Assembly: GCA_009760855.2 (NCBI GenBank)
Contig: WPIO01000001.1
Span: 15,237,001 to 15,301,000, forward strand
Origin: Cristatella mucedo
Lineage: Eukaryota > Bryozoa > Phylactolaemata > Cristatellidae
Length of the DNA: 64,000 bases
Direction of reading: 5' to 3'
Under the pieces are notes generated by a model. It had not been told where the DNA came from, searched no databases, and saw only the letters and a program-made list of their open reading frames with translations. Of this stretch, positions 30,440-43,401 are shown piece by piece (positions within the stretch are counted from its first letter, which is position 1; each line of letters opens with the position of its first letter). Both the position numbers and the translations under genes were made by a program.

Positions 30440-31770
30440 CATTGAAGACATCCGCACGGATGGCAGCAAACTTTCCAAATTGAATGTCGAAAAAACGAAC
30501 TTCCTCTTTAAAGGCAAAAAAGTGTGATTCAGAAATTGAAAAACCTTATGTCAAAAATCGGCTCCGCCAGCATATCTCCTATTGAATCTGCACGTAATCT
30601 AAATGTCCCTTTCCTAACTCTCCCTCTTGCCGATGTGATTGCCAAGCACAATCTAGGCTTTCACTTCTATGCGGAAGACACTCAGTTGTACCTTCACGTT
30701 GATCCCTCCCAACCTTCGAGCACCTCAAATCCTCTCAACTCCCTTGCTGCATGTATCGGTGACATCCGCACAGGGATGGATGCACATTTTCTTAAATTAA
30801 GTGATGATAAAATCAACTCACTAGTTATGGGCAAGCCCAGTGTGATTCAGAAATTAGATAGGCTGACGCTCAAAATTGGCTCTGCCAGCATATCTCCTGT
30901 TGAATCAGCTCGAAATCTAGGTGTCATGTTCCAAAGTGACCTCTCGTTAAACAACCGCATCAGCTCCACAGTCAAACCCCCTACTTTCAGCTACATAACA
31001 TTGCTAAAATTCGGGTTTGTTTAGATAAGGATACCACGTCTAAATTGGTTCATGCATTTGTGACATGCCGACTTGATTTCTGTAACTCGCTGCTTACTGG
31101 CCTACCAGCAAGTTTAATCAGGCGATTACAGATGGTGCAAACTCTGAAGCTGGGCTTGTCTGTCGTGAGCGTCGCAGTTGCCACATTACACCACTTTCTC
31201 GCCGACCTGCACTGGCTACCAGTCAAACAACGAATTGACCAAGGTTTTTGTCGCTCACTTTTAGGTCACTTTATTATTTGGTTCCAGCTTATCTCTCAGA
31301 TCTACTCCCCCACCAGGCAAAGCATCGTACCACCCACTTTTTGGTATCCAACAGTGTACCACTACCTCGTACAAACCTCAAATCCTTTGGAGACCGTGCG
31401 TTTAGTTCGTATACTCCCAAAGCCTGGAGCCTCACTCCCGACTTGCGTCAGAACATCCCCTAACATTTACCACATTTAAAAAGAACCTAAAACACACATA
31501 TTTAGGACAGCACCCAGTGGGTCCCTGTGATTCGTCCTTCATGTGCTTATGAGTGCTGACACTGTGCATGCTGCCACTAACCACATTTGCATGCTGATCC
31601 TGTGCGTGTCACCCCTAACCACTATGTTCATGTTGTTTATCAAGCATGATATTACTCACCATTCAATCGCGTTTCCCTTTTCAGCAAATGTAAACGCCTA
31701 GGAAGAGATTGAGTTCTGAGGGCTATTTATCAAGTGCATTATTATTGTTAATATTATCTCGGGTAATGCA
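30440..31770 (+). mobile_element. L2/CR1-type LINE 3' end (block A copy 2)
   Basis: Copy of 6875-8170. It keeps the CIGDIRTGMDAH stretch that copy 1 lacks but has several extra run-length frameshifts, for example in AAACTCTG and CACTTTCTC. YAED is present. Inactive. Confidence 0.85.
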
Positions 31771-31774
31771 AGAA

Positions 31775-32925
31775 ATCTACGGCAATGACTCGTCTCGAAG
31801 CAGCAATCCACTACAATTCGTGGCAAATCGACCACAAATTAGCTACACGAAGTGTCAATTATCACCGCATTTCACATTTGTTTGTGCTGAAAGTGAAATC
31901 ATGGAACATTTTAAACTATTTTGCACGTTAATCGTCAGTAGTGCACGGCAATCGACAGCAATGGCAGGGGCCAATACGGCAATACATGGCAAATCGACGA
32001 GAGTTCTGCTGCACCCTGCTTCAATTCTTATTCCACGTAACATTTCATGTGCGAACATACTTTTAACTCTCTCTGTGAGTTCAGTCTTGGCCAAACATGG
32101 CAATCGACAAAAATGGCCAGGCAAATACAGCAATCCATTATTACTGGAAAGTGGCTGGGCCAAGATCAAATTTTTTCTTACGTGTCATGGCGAACTGTTT
32201 TTAAAGTGCAATCACATTCTTCAACCAATCGTGCACGTACAATCGCAAGCAATTAATGGCAATCGGCAGCAATGGCACATGCGAATACCCAACTCGCGGG
32301 CAAATCGACGAGAAATTGGAGGCCGATGCCCCGGTTGTCATTATATATAGCATTCCGCTGCGTCCAAAGCGAAATCATTGGCATTTTGAAGCTGTTTTGC
32401 TGGTTAACTGTCAGCAATCCACGGCAATCCACAGCAATAGTCAGGGCCAACAGTTCAGTCCGTGGAAAATCGAGAATTACAGTAAAATTATGCGAGTACA
32501 CAGCAACTGAAGAGTTGAGCAGTCTGTAATCCTAATTAGAGCTTCTAGTATACACGTCCTGGTCGCTGCTCGGCGGATTGAGTGGATTTCGGCGGATTGC
32601 GGATGATTCGGAATGGAACCGGGCCGTTGCAGTCGATTACAATGCATTGCATGAGAACGTGTGTGCACAATAGAGCGAAAATTTGCGATGCGCTTTGAAC
32701 TGAATGTAGTCTTATATGTAATGTCAATTAGAGCTTCGCGATGGCGATTTGAGGATGATCTGTAGTGGAATACAGTGGATTGCAGTATTTTCCGCCATTT
32801 CGGGCGATTGCCGCGAATTGCCCGAGTGTGGAGATGCACAATTTTGTTATTTTACTTGGGTGTGCGCACTGCACGGTGCACTTTAATATGTAATAAAGCC
32901 TGGAGCTCGGCGCAATATTTTTCTA
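31775..32925. repeat. Head-to-head satellite arms (block A copy 2)
   Basis: Copy of 8175-9328: minus-facing monomers to about 32530, then plus-facing ones. Confidence 0.65.
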
Positions 32926-33183
32926 GTGTGAACCGGACACTGCTGGCCATGCTGGGAAAAACATGTGAGCATACACCCGGCCAATGGGAAGACACGCTGA
33001 ACCTGTTACTCTACGTATACCGAACCGCCACACACACTGCCGCAGGCTAAAGCCCATTCGAACCTACCATTCTTACCTACCCTACTTCTGTTTAGACGGC
33101 CGCCGTCGTTCTGCCACGACCATGCAGAGTCGGTGACTCAGTATGGCTGAAAGATTCGATACCCTGACATAAGCTCCCATCCC
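32926..33183 (+). mobile_element. Ty3/Gypsy fossil fragment replacing part of the satellite
   Basis: Contains the VNRTLLAMLGKTCEHTPGQ and LLLYVYRTATH wording of the integrase relic and about 140 bp more on its right side than block M copy 1 has. It sits exactly where copy 1 has 9329-10424, between two equivalent satellite monomer positions. Broken fragment. Inverted counterpart at 54785-54960. Confidence 0.75.
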
Positions 33184-34157
33184 ATATGCAATAAAAACTG
33201 GAGCTCGGCGTAATGTGTTTCGATTTTTTTTTTTTATGCGGTGGATTGGGTGGATTGAAGTGGATTGCTGTATTGACCCTGGCTACTGCAGTCGATTGCA
33301 GCACATTGCACGAGAACGGCCTTACCAATACAAGTGAAATTTTATTAATTGCAATTTTCGCAGACTGTGCTGTCGTTTGCAATCAAAAAACGAGTTTTTT
33401 CGGACAGGATTTCTTTCGTTGGGCGGTAAAACGCAGTGGATTTCGGTGGATTGTGGTATTGGCTTTGGCCACCGCAATCTTACTTCAGTGGACTTCGTGA
33501 GAAAGTGTGAGTGGAATCTCACGAAATTTTCTGTGGACAACGTACCGTTACGTACGTGTACGCATACCGTTGTTTGATATTCCAAACTTTTTGGAGCTGT
33601 ATGTAGCTGATTTGTAATTGATTTGAGGGAGCTAAATTGAATTTCGGCCGAATGCTGTACAGGCGCCAGGCGTCGTAGCTCATTTGCATAAGTGGCTGCT
33701 ACGTGAAATTTGGGCAGATAAACTGGAACTTGTACTACAATATAAGCTCAAGATTTGAGCTCGGCAAGGCTTACGTCTGGTCAATGTCAGCCTAATTTAA
33801 GTTCATTGTGGTAGTTCGTTGAACCCCAACCGTGCTCAACGATGTCTAGTAATCAATTCTAGTTTCGCAGACGTCAACGCTAACAGGAGCTTCCTGACGC
33901 GTGCAGCTCAGGAACGCTTCGCTCCGATTGGCTATCGTCATTGCTAGTGTCTAGCAGCAGGAACTCTTCGTTCCGATAGGCTAGTCAAGGTCGACAGAGC
34001 TTCAGTCTAGCACCGGCAGACAACAACATTTAGCTGCTTCGCACCATGGGCTGGGGTATACATTCTCTATCATAGTTTCAACATTCCTGCCTCATTAATC
34101 TTATCCAACGTGCATACTAGCTTAAGGCCAGGCGTAATCCTGGTTCCATATAGGCGG
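33184..34157 (+). repeat. Block C, copy 2
   Basis: Copy of 10425-11391: satellite monomers, hairpin cluster, then the reverse Gypsy end. It continues directly into inverted block M at 34158, whereas copy 1 breaks there. Confidence 0.85.
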
Positions 34158-34870
34158 TCTTCGTGTTGTTGGGTTTTTGCGATCTCTGCTGCAGGTATTA
34201 CAGGCATAGGTAGCTCATGGGAGAGAGGTGGCACGTTGGCATCAAATTTTGCCATGGCATCAATCCTGTTGTTAGAAGTACTCTCACAACAGCTGTAGGA
34301 AAATGTGACATAGGAGGCCCTCAGAATTTGCGTCTTGATTTTGTCTGCGTGTAAGATTTTGGCACTGTGTGTGGCGGTTCGGTATACGTAGAGTAACAGG
34401 TTCAGCGTGTCTTCCCATTGGCCGGGTGTATGCTCACATGTTTTTCCCAGCATGGCCAGCAGTGTCCGGTTCACACCCTCAACCACACCACAGTACTGGC
34501 AAAGCCTGTGCACCAATTCACTTTCAAAATTAGTTCACTGGTCAGAGTGCAGAAACCGAGGGGATCCGAACCTAGCGAATATAGGCAGCAACGCATCACC
34601 AGCTGCTTCTGCTCGTTGACGTCGTAGTAGTACAGCTCCACCCATTTTGCGGAGTAGTCCTTGCTACACAGGCAAGTACTCTCGCCCATGAGAAGACATC
34701 GGAAGTTTTAGAATGTCAACGGCGACCATTTCCCGTGCTGGTCCTACCGGAAACCAATGCCGGGTTTGTCGGGCCAGAATTGGCAGGCCCATTGCGAGCT
34801 AGCTTTGCTTGATCATGACGGCAGAAAAAGCTAAAGAAAGCTTGGTGAAGCTTTCTCTGCCCTATGATTT
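34040..34870 (-). mobile_element. Ty3/Gypsy-type fossil, integrase region (inverted)
   Basis: Reverse counterpart of 25040-25925. The relic is followed without a gap by the downstream side of the inverted UBE2Z unit. Broken, several interruptions. Confidence 0.8.
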
Positions 34871-35338
34871 GCACACATTCATCCCATAAGTTCTGTCTGA
34901 TATTATTTGGGCATGACGAATTTGGTACCTACAGTATATTACTCTGTGCAGCTCCTGCCGTGTCGATGGTAGCGAAGCGACCAGAATAATTAAAGAGTTG
35001 CACCTCTCTGTGAGGGTACTAGGACGCACTATTAGGAACAATAATAGGAAATATCTGTGGTAGCACAGAGGCACTGCCGCGCCTTGGTCCCGTCCCTTTG
35101 CTTAACTTCTCTGAGAGAGGACCGGCTATTCAAAAGCATGGCTGCGGAAGTACAAATGTGCCACTGCTAAATTGATCAGGTATAACACCAACCAGCTTCC
35201 TTGCGCCACGGATTTATTTGAAGTAGCCGATACTATTAAGAGCAAGACCTGTACTGTAATGCAACACGCATTGCTATCACAAATTAGACGTGCCTATTCA
35301 GCGGAAGAAGACTACAATTAAGCATCGATTCGACCGTA

Positions 35339-38300
35339 TCACTGCTTATCGCTTTCGTCTTCAAATCGTAAACTGTCCTTATATTTGTCTGCCAGTTGTT
35401 GGTGAAGAGCCTGCAGGCGAGTCAAAATGGCAGCAAAGTCGTACGTACTCCGTCGACCGTCAAAAGGGTCCTACAAGTGAAGGTCAAATGTCAGTACTGC
35501 AACTGGTAAAGGAATGTAAAGTAGCCAGTGAAGCAAATCTTTTATTAGCGCAATATGGGATTAGCTATGTTCGCAATAGTCAAATCTTGCTGCAAAAGTT
35601 TTACACCAAATACTGCATGCAGCCAACACATGATCTTCCTTAGACCTCATCTCATGTAACCAAAAGAAAGTGAAAAACCTAGCAAAGTCAGTTGGGTTTT
35701 CTAGGAAGTTATGTATAGCGAGGAAGAAATGCTTTTGATAAAATATAGAAAGTCTGGAGCTACGAGATAAATTAGTGAGCCTAAAACCGCTTACGGGTAC
35801 GTACCGACTTATCGCTAAACTTACCTCCATTGGTTGACCATTAAGATGGCTCTTTGCCTTGCAGACCGAAATTAAACGGGAGCAGTCTTCCACGAATAGG
35901 GTCTCCACAATCTCCCTAAAATGTAAGTAGAAACGATTTTATTGCACAAAAGTGCAGCAGGCTTTGCTCATACAAAGTGCATCAGAAATCAATGTTAACT
36001 AATTCCTACCAGAAGCCAGAAATCGTAACCGAGGTGTCACAGGTTTACTGCGACTAAGCACTAACGGAACTGCAAAGGCATACAAGAATGTACTCTATGC
36101 TGCCGCTTACGGCATATCCGTTCAAGTTTGTCTCTCATCACTCATTTTGTCCAGTTTGTTCAGTCACTCATCCAATGTCCCTAATAGCACATCGGATGAG
36201 TGAGGAACTTGGGTAGCCCAAGCAAGTGAAGTAACCTAGGTTGGTCGCTATAATTCGCATAAGTCGTATAACTCCACAAAGCCGCAAGGCGCTTGTGCTG
36301 AGGTAGTGAGTGGTGCCGCTATCGACAAGCCTCTCAAGCGTCTACGGGTTTAACGATTTTAGGGTTTACCTTCTGTCGACACGGCAAAACAATTACGCAC
36401 CAGCAAGCGGAGGAGGAAAAACCGGAAAATGAAAGCTATACCTAAATAATTCAGGAAGACCTTGTGTATTTTCCAAGGTCTCACAAACTGCAACTCGAAG
36501 AGTCTCGTGCAGAACGAAGTCTTTGTATCTATGTGATTTTGCGTCTTCCTGCAAGGAAACAATAGAGCTAAGAGCAGTGCACACGTATAGCAAATAGGAT
36601 AGGATGCGAGGCATGGCTTTTCGCGAATTCAACATTACCCTTCCTGCAAAACCTGGCTCGTTGCTATAAGGGTTTTCACTCATCAGTGATTGAATTGAGA
36701 TTAGCAAGGTCATTAAGCTCAATCCACTGGACCAACCAGGCCCGGAATATGTACTGAAACAAAACCGAAATCTTGGCATTAGGCGAGAGCCAGGACCACT
36801 ATGCTCCCACGCCCAACCCACTCCGCATGAAACAAGTCCAGCAGCTGCGGTAGCTTGAATGTTTAAGCAAGTGTAGCAGTGGACAACCGCACCAAGAACA
36901 CTCTCTTGAGTCGCACCCTCAGAAATAGTTTAGGAAAACAGTTTAGGGTTATAGATTTAGGTACATTTCAACAGGCCGAGTAGGTGCAGTAGGTGGCTTC
37001 GGGAAAGCAGTCTTTTGTTTGCGAAAGAAGGTTAGCAAAGAGAAAGTTACGATTACCTAGATGAAGAGACGCGCGGGCTAACTACAGTGATACAATTATC
37101 TACTGTAAAGCGTGATAATGCCTTACCCAAGTAAGCTGAGGCACACCATTCCATTGGCATAGAAGTTTGGATTAAAGCGAACCCGGCCCGAGCTTGTCGT
37201 CATGTTTCTAACTCGAGGTGGGCTGCATGGATAGTCTGCCGGACACCTTAGGACAAAGTAGAAGAACCCTCCTTCGTACGGAGTGCCATCTGGTCCAACC
37301 ACAAGCGCGTGTATCTGCAACACAAATGTGATTACCTGAATCTTGGATTTTGATTGGTTTACCTGATTTTTCTGCATTACGTTGCAGCAGAGTTGTGAGG
37401 GCTAGCTCAATTAGGGCGAAACGAATTACTACAAGGATTTGCGCTTGCAGAGACGCACCTGTTTATGCAGGATGGAAAAATTTAATTGATAATTATTTAA
37501 AATTTCCCTGAAAACTCCAGCAAATAAGAATATGCTTGCTGCAACCTCAATGGCCATTGCGGGCAATACATTTGCAAGGTCAGTAACAGGCCGTGCAGTA
37601 CCTTGGTACCGACATCTTCATCCACAACCATGTAAATTCCAGGAGCAGCGTCCTCAAAATAATTCATCATATCACTGAAACGCAAGCCGGTGAGACAATT
37701 AGCAAGATATCAACCTACTGCTGTATTTCATGTTGGCACTTATGGATTTACCTGAGTCTCACATACTTTCCAACGCATTTAATTTACAACCTTTTTTGAC
37801 AGTCTAAATAAAATATTATAAAAGCTTTAATTTCTTTGGCCTCCAGGTAAGGCAACCTCAGATAGTGAGTGTCGCACACTCATATCCAGTCAGGGCACAT
37901 CGTAAGCATTGGAGTAGAAAAGCATGCGGCAAAGTAGAGTTTTTAAATAAAGTTTAAATTAAAGTTAGTTGGAGTTTTTGGACGTCTATCGGAGCCAACT
38001 CGCAAGTAGCTTAAGGCTCCACTTCTTCAGTCGGTGCCTCTGTGCCCGTGCGAGCCACCTAACGCACGTGTTTCGGTCAGTTCAAAGCTATGCGAAGATG
38101 TACCGCATAGATTTGGTCGACAGAAAATGCGTTCTCGCACGGTAGACAAGTCTACATAGTCGGAAGCTTGAATAGAGGATTACGTGAAGGTGGCGGCTTA
38201 CTGAGAAATGCAGCCACCCTCGCATAACTCTTGAGCACGTAAGAAAGCAGCACTGGCGGCCGTACCGTGTTATTCTTTTAATGCACACCGAGCTAGGTTT

Positions 38301-38348
38301 GTCGGCATCCCAATCAGGGCAGTTAAGAGGATCCCATCTGTACGCCAT
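35339..38348 (-). CDS. UBE2Z: UBE2Z-like ubiquitin-conjugating enzyme E2 (copy 2, intact, inverted)
   Basis: Coding exons on the minus strand: 38266-38348, 37602-37674, 37127-37314, 36639-36753, 36442-36548, 35825-35915, 35339-35470. Each is the exact mirror of copy 1 with the same phases and splice sites, giving the same 262-residue protein as far as I can compare. It keeps [14 protein letters not shown], the catalytic VCLSLLG and the C-terminal helix. The promoter (39253-39530) and polyadenylation signal (35213-35218) are mirrored too, so this copy should be as expressible as copy 1. Its identity with copy 1 implies very recent duplication, ongoing gene conversion or an assembly artefact. 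Confidence 0.92.
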
Positions 38349-38461
38349 TGTAGAACTCTTCGTGACGGATGCGCTGAAAACATCAAAACACGTGTGCTAA
38401 ACGTGCTTTTAGGCGATATATGCAGGCGGCCGAGTAAAATGCAGCGGGCAGGTGCAATGTA

Positions 38462-38600
38462 AGGCTTGGTTGGCTCAGTGGTTAAGGTGCTCGCCCCGAT
38501 TAAGGTCTGGCCGAGGACGTGGGCTCGAGCCCCGTGGCATATGCGAAGAGCATGAATAGAGATTGAGTTCTCCTAGGGCGCAATACAAAGGAATTATACT
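38462..38600 (+). mobile_element. tRNA-derived SINE, family 1 (copy 2)
   Basis: Mirror of 21325-21463, antisense in the UBE2Z 5' intron. Head GGCTTGGTTGGCTCAGTGGT, tail GAATAGAGATTGAGTTCTCC. Confidence 0.75.
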
Positions 38601-39252
38601 TTTTCCCTAATCTAAGCACACTTCCGGTTACGATCGCGAGTTGCAGGGGCTCCAGCAGCAAAGCAAGTTCATGTCATTTCTACGCGCGAATCGAATCCAT
38701 AGCAGCAGAACAGAACCTGAGTGTGACAACAGCCAATGCATGCAGTCCACTAGTTCTCCTGCTCGTAACAATATTACTGATACTTAATCTCTCAAGAGGG
38801 CTTGATCTGAGTGGTTCGAAGCCCGCCCCGAGTATAATAAACTTAGCCCGGAGCACAACCGACAGCTAGCTGCTGTACACGTAGAAGGTAGCTCCTAATG
38901 CTATTGATTAGCAGGGACCCAGCCCGCATGCACACTCGAACTGTAGGCGCGCTCGTCATTCCGGCTGCCCGTTGACTCACCATCACGGCAATGGCCGCAC
39001 CGCATAGACAGCAGCGAGTAAGCCTCACCCTCAAGCATTCGGCTTTATAAAATGAAATTGCTAACTGCAGCAGAATCGAGAACGGCCGCTTTTTTGCTGT
39101 TCTTAGTTCCTACCGCTAAGAAATACACATTCAAAAGTAGTAAGGTAAATGGACGGAACAAAGTGCCGAGCAACACCTCGAATGCCGGCTCGGTGCTCTG
39201 CCTGCACAGTGAGCTGGTCGCTCCTCGAGCCGCGCTGCTATCCGGCACTTAC

Positions 39253-39530
39253 CTGCGGTTTCACACTCTTCAGCTTGCGTCTGGGTGGTGGACTAGGTGA
39301 GTGCAACTGGGTATTTTATTAAGCTTTATGCACGCGCAATACGCAAAACCTTTATGCGGTAGCGGAGCCCTTGTGACGTCAGCGAGACTATACCTCGTGA
39401 CGTCACATTCTATGCTCGCTCGCGTATATCTGAAAAGCTGCGCGGCCGGCGCGCTGAGCTGAGGCGCGCGTAAGATCAGCTTAATGATGCATCTCAGTAA
39501 CTGAAAAACCGCTACGATCCCCGCCCCTTT
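39253..39530 (-). promoter_or_regulatory. Putative UBE2Z promoter (copy 2)
   Basis: Both TGACGTCA sites (39374-39381, 39398-39405) and the GC box are conserved with the same spacing. Confidence 0.6.
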
Positions 39531-39792
39531 CTTAGTCTTTTCCAGGTACGGCTTCTGCCTGCGACTGCGTGAAGCACGATTGTGACTAAAACAGCTGTAG
39601 TCGTGGGTTTGCAGGCAGAGGCGCAGTGAGACCTTTCGGCGCCTGGGCTCAAAGCTAAAAAACGTATATACCCCTGAAGAAAACAATCTTGAAACATAGT
39701 TCCACCTCACAAGGTACGAAAAATAACACGCTAGTTACAAGCATATCGAGAGTTTTTATTGACTGCACTAAAGGTAAGAAGTAGCTATCACA

Positions 39793-40483
39793 GCTTTAAT
39801 GCTCTATGGTTAACGAGGCCAAATCGAAGAGTTGGTTTTACCCCATTGGTGGTCTCAGGTAAGAGTGGATTGTCTTTAGCTTGCTCAATGAACCTTCTCA
39901 CAACTGGCAACTGAGATAGCAGGGCAATTCCAAAATTAGAAAAAAACACATCTCCGTAACTGACTAGAAAAGACATTTAGTGCCGATAGTGCAGAGTCGT
40001 GACGTGCGGCAAGACGCGTTATGCAGTCACGTATTTCGTTTTACAGCTCTGTTTTGTCAAAGTGTATACAATAGACGCCTCCAAGATCTAGACATTGCTG
40101 TCGGAGTCTTTTTTTGGTCAAGTGTCTTAATGAGCGTCTCGACTTCCAACAAAAAACTTAATTTGAAATAACGATCTGTGAGGCGGAAAACCTGGATGTA
40201 CGTTCTTCTTGGAGATGGTCTATGCCATCTGTCATTATTCTTGGAAACTCCTCCTCTGCGAGACCAACGTGTTAAGCGAGTTCCCTAGACATTTGAGTCC
40301 TTCGGCGGATTGTTCGTTCAACCGCAACTCCCATCAATTCATATCTTTTTTTGGCATCTAGTAGTGATTCTCGACACAGGTCATCGAGAAGTGTCGAGAA
40401 GTCAATCTCCAAAAAGTGGATGTCGCAAGAGGCGTCTGCGTAGTTCATCTTTAGATCCTACAGTTTTTCTGAAAGCGGCCAAT
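39793..40483 (-). mobile_element. hAT transposase relic 2 (block D copy 2)
   Basis: Mirror of 19440-20135. Confidence 0.6.
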
Positions 40484-40499
40484 TTTCCTTAAGATGCTG

Positions 40500-40725
40500 T
40501 ACCAACATTGCAGGAAGAAATTTAGGTGTCGTGTTCATAAGTGACCTTTCGTCAGATTCCACGTCCAAGTTTGTTCATGCATTTGTGACATCCCTCTCGA
40601 CTTCTGTAACCCACTGCTTTCTGGTCTACCGGCATCTGGCGCTCACGGTTAGTGTAAAACTTAACAGCTAAGCTTGTCTGTCGTGAATGGTGGGACCAAC
40701 GAGTTAAACATTTTCAAAATACAAT
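40500..40725 (+). mobile_element. Short L2/CR1 LINE relic (block D copy 2)
   Basis: Mirror of 19195-19425. Confidence 0.7.
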
Positions 40726-42112
40726 GTAGGATATGATTGAACTAACACATGGCGGACCTGTTGGCTCGGAAAATTCTTACTGCATGTTTAATGATTAACT
40801 GAGACGCGCTACAGCTCGTTTAAGAAAGAGGGTAGCAACTGAGTTGGATCTAAAGACCAAATTAACAGAAAAGACCGAAGAACCTAATGTAAAGTAATAT
40901 AAAGTAATAACGATCAGCAATCGCACAGGCTTGATGGAGCTCTTCATGTGCCGTGCTGGTACTTCGTAATAGAAGCACGATGAAGAGAGGTCTAAGGGAC
41001 TAATAAGGTGTGTACCTATCCTTTGCAAAAGGTCGCTTGAACTGGGTAGGACATGATTAATTGGTATACATACAGTCGGTGCAATAAGACTTTGAAGCCC
41101 AAAGCGTTCAGTCGGGGACAAGAGCATCTGCGAGGTCTAGCAGAAGCTCTCAGTATTGCATCTCTTGTTTGGAGCCCACAGCCACTGGTACACTGGTACA
41201 AACTGGCTTGACTGAGATGGCTTCATTTACATGACATGCGACTGATCGCGTCCACTTTCTATTGGATTTCGACTCAGCAGCACGCCTCTGAGCCATGACC
41301 AGCCTGCAGCTCACGATGGCAATCGAAGCGAGGCAATCGTTAAGTGCGCAGCAACCGGGCTTCCAAGGGTACTCTCTAGGTGCTCTACAGTGATAGCAAA
41401 ATGTGCCCGTCACGTCCTATGCTGGCGTTTCCATGGAGAAAATTTGGGTTGATCGCTTTCTTGTTGCAGTTTCGAGAGTCGTAAAAATTGTTTATAAGAC
41501 TAGCGTGTAATTACCAAAAATCAATCAGAAATTATATTCAAAGATCGTGCGTGCAGCATCTTCATTTTCAAATCTGGTCAGAGATAATCAATTAGAATTG
41601 TACGCAATTAAATAATAATACTAAATATAATGTTTTTGTTTGAATAACCAATGACATGTTGAAGCGCCATCAAAGCCTCCGCGACTTTTGGCATGCGTTT
41701 GATAGCTAGCGAACAGACTTAACCTCATAGGACAAAGAGAAAGTGAAAAGCATAGCTGAGTTGGTATGACAGTCAAGGAAGAGAGTAGCATGAAAGTAAG
41801 AGCTAACAAAAGCTGGAAATGATGTGTCACAGTCACGAGCATGTCAGAAAGTTGTTACTAAACTGGATTTAAAGATGGCTTAACAGAAAAGACCAAAACA
41901 AAAATGACAAAGCCATAATAAATTCTAGCAGTGGATGTAGAGGCTTGATTGCGTTTTTCACCTTCCGTGCTGATAGTAATATTAGCCGAACCAAACGTCG
42001 AGGCTTGTAAGAAACAAGTAGCAAGTGATCGGAACAACCTGCCTGAAAACAGGTGCCGTCCACTCCGTGCGTGAACGCAGGAGAGTTACGGGGCGAGCTG
42101 AATGGACGCCGT

Positions 42113-42113
42113 C

Positions 42114-42184
<71 letters not shown>

Positions 42185-42203
42185 CCTCTCTGTCTCTCTC
42201 TAG
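42113..42203. repeat. (TC)n microsatellite
   Basis: Mirror of the GA run at 17720, with a CCCCTCTCTG interruption. Confidence 0.95.
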
Positions 42204-42419
42204 CGCTTTCTTCACCAGAGAGTTAAAGATGGAGGGGTGGGCACTGCTTGCTCAGCCCTGGATAGTAGGCTGACCTCACGAGAGGCGAGCTGCTCAAGCC
42301 GAGCATTGCTGCAAAATAGCTGCCATGGTCGGCCGCAGCATCAGCGCCGACGACATTAGAGCATTGATTTTGTTTACCTAATTGTCACTATAATATGTAA
42401 AATATAACATAATACCGTA

Positions 42420-42438
42420 TAATATATATTCATATATA

Positions 42439-42469
<31 letters not shown>

Positions 42470-42515
42470 GCAATATAGATATATATATATAGATAGATAT
42501 ATATATATATAATAT
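42420..42515. repeat. (AT)n microsatellite
   Basis: Mirror of 17401-17493 with altered length. Confidence 0.9.
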
Positions 42516-42538
42516 TCAAATTAAAAATTAAGTTCGAG

Positions 42539-43120
42539 GTGTCAGCAGAGGACAGGCGCGAGACGCCCGCGGCCGACGGAGAAGTGAGTGAAGCGACAGC
42601 GGCCGGCGATAAAACTAAGGCTCGTGAGCATCTTGCTGTGAAGAGAATAGGCTTAGGGCCAAAGTGTGAGGCTGAGCTGAGGGTCTCAGCGATGCCACGG
42701 CGGTGCAAAGGGCCGGCGGCCCAGGCAGTCGGCTGGTTGGTGCAGGCCGTGCTGTAACCTGCCTCCTTCGAGCGGCTGCGTGGTAGCCTGCCTGCCTGCC
42801 TATGGGGACAGCTGCAAAGGTTGACTGTTGCAGTGATGGGTGCTGTCGTTTTGCGACGTGCTTTTTCCCTTTTTACGGAGGCTTGCTGCTCTGCGGACGC
42901 TGCTGCCGCCGTCCGAGCGGATGCTGCCGCCGCCTCAGAGGTCGTTCACGCCGCCTCTGCGGGCTCCCCAATTGATCCATTGCATATTCGTTAACCGTGT
43001 CCAGCGCCCATCTGCCTATGTCCGTATTTGATACCTCGAATCTCGACCATTACTGAAGAAGTGTCCTACAGTTGCGATGCACTTTTTGAGTGTCCGATAT
43101 TTGGAAAATCAAGTAAATCT
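42539..43120 (+). CDS. Hypothetical GC-rich, possibly coding region (block D copy 2)
   Basis: MSAEDRRETPAADGEVSEAT (42539-42757), then a second stretch starting ATGGGGACAGCTGCAAAGG and ending ISTITEEVSYSCDALFEC. The downstream part is frame-shifted relative to the continuous frame at 63359-63841. Unknown function, and it may be non-coding. Confidence 0.25.
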
Positions 43121-43401
43121 TACAGTGCAGCCTTCTAATGCTATCAGCAAAAATTATCTTCCGAATGTTGCCCCGTTTCCAGACCTGCATGAAGCCACAC
43201 GACTAGTGCACTTGATATTTTTTCGCACCTAGTAAGCTACCTGAAAAATAAAAACTTGTAACTTGCTAAAAATTGCTTTTTCATACCAATATCTTTTTTA
43301 GCGGTTTGGCCGTGATTTCATGAGAATTGGCAGTTATTTCACATTTTTCTTTATTCCCGATTGAGTTTTTTGGAGTTGTATTCAGCCATGGAGAACAAGC
43401 T

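Larger units (their letters stand above)
26691..32925 (+). repeat. Block A, copy 2
   Basis: Direct copy of 2855-9328. It starts at GCTACCTAAATTCC, fused to block M through the shared GCTA. It ends at TTTTTCTA, where Gypsy DNA takes over. It shows many one-base run-length differences from copies 1 and 3, which shift frames. The two family-2 SINEs, T fragments, minisatellite, LINE and satellite arms are all present. Confidence 0.92.
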
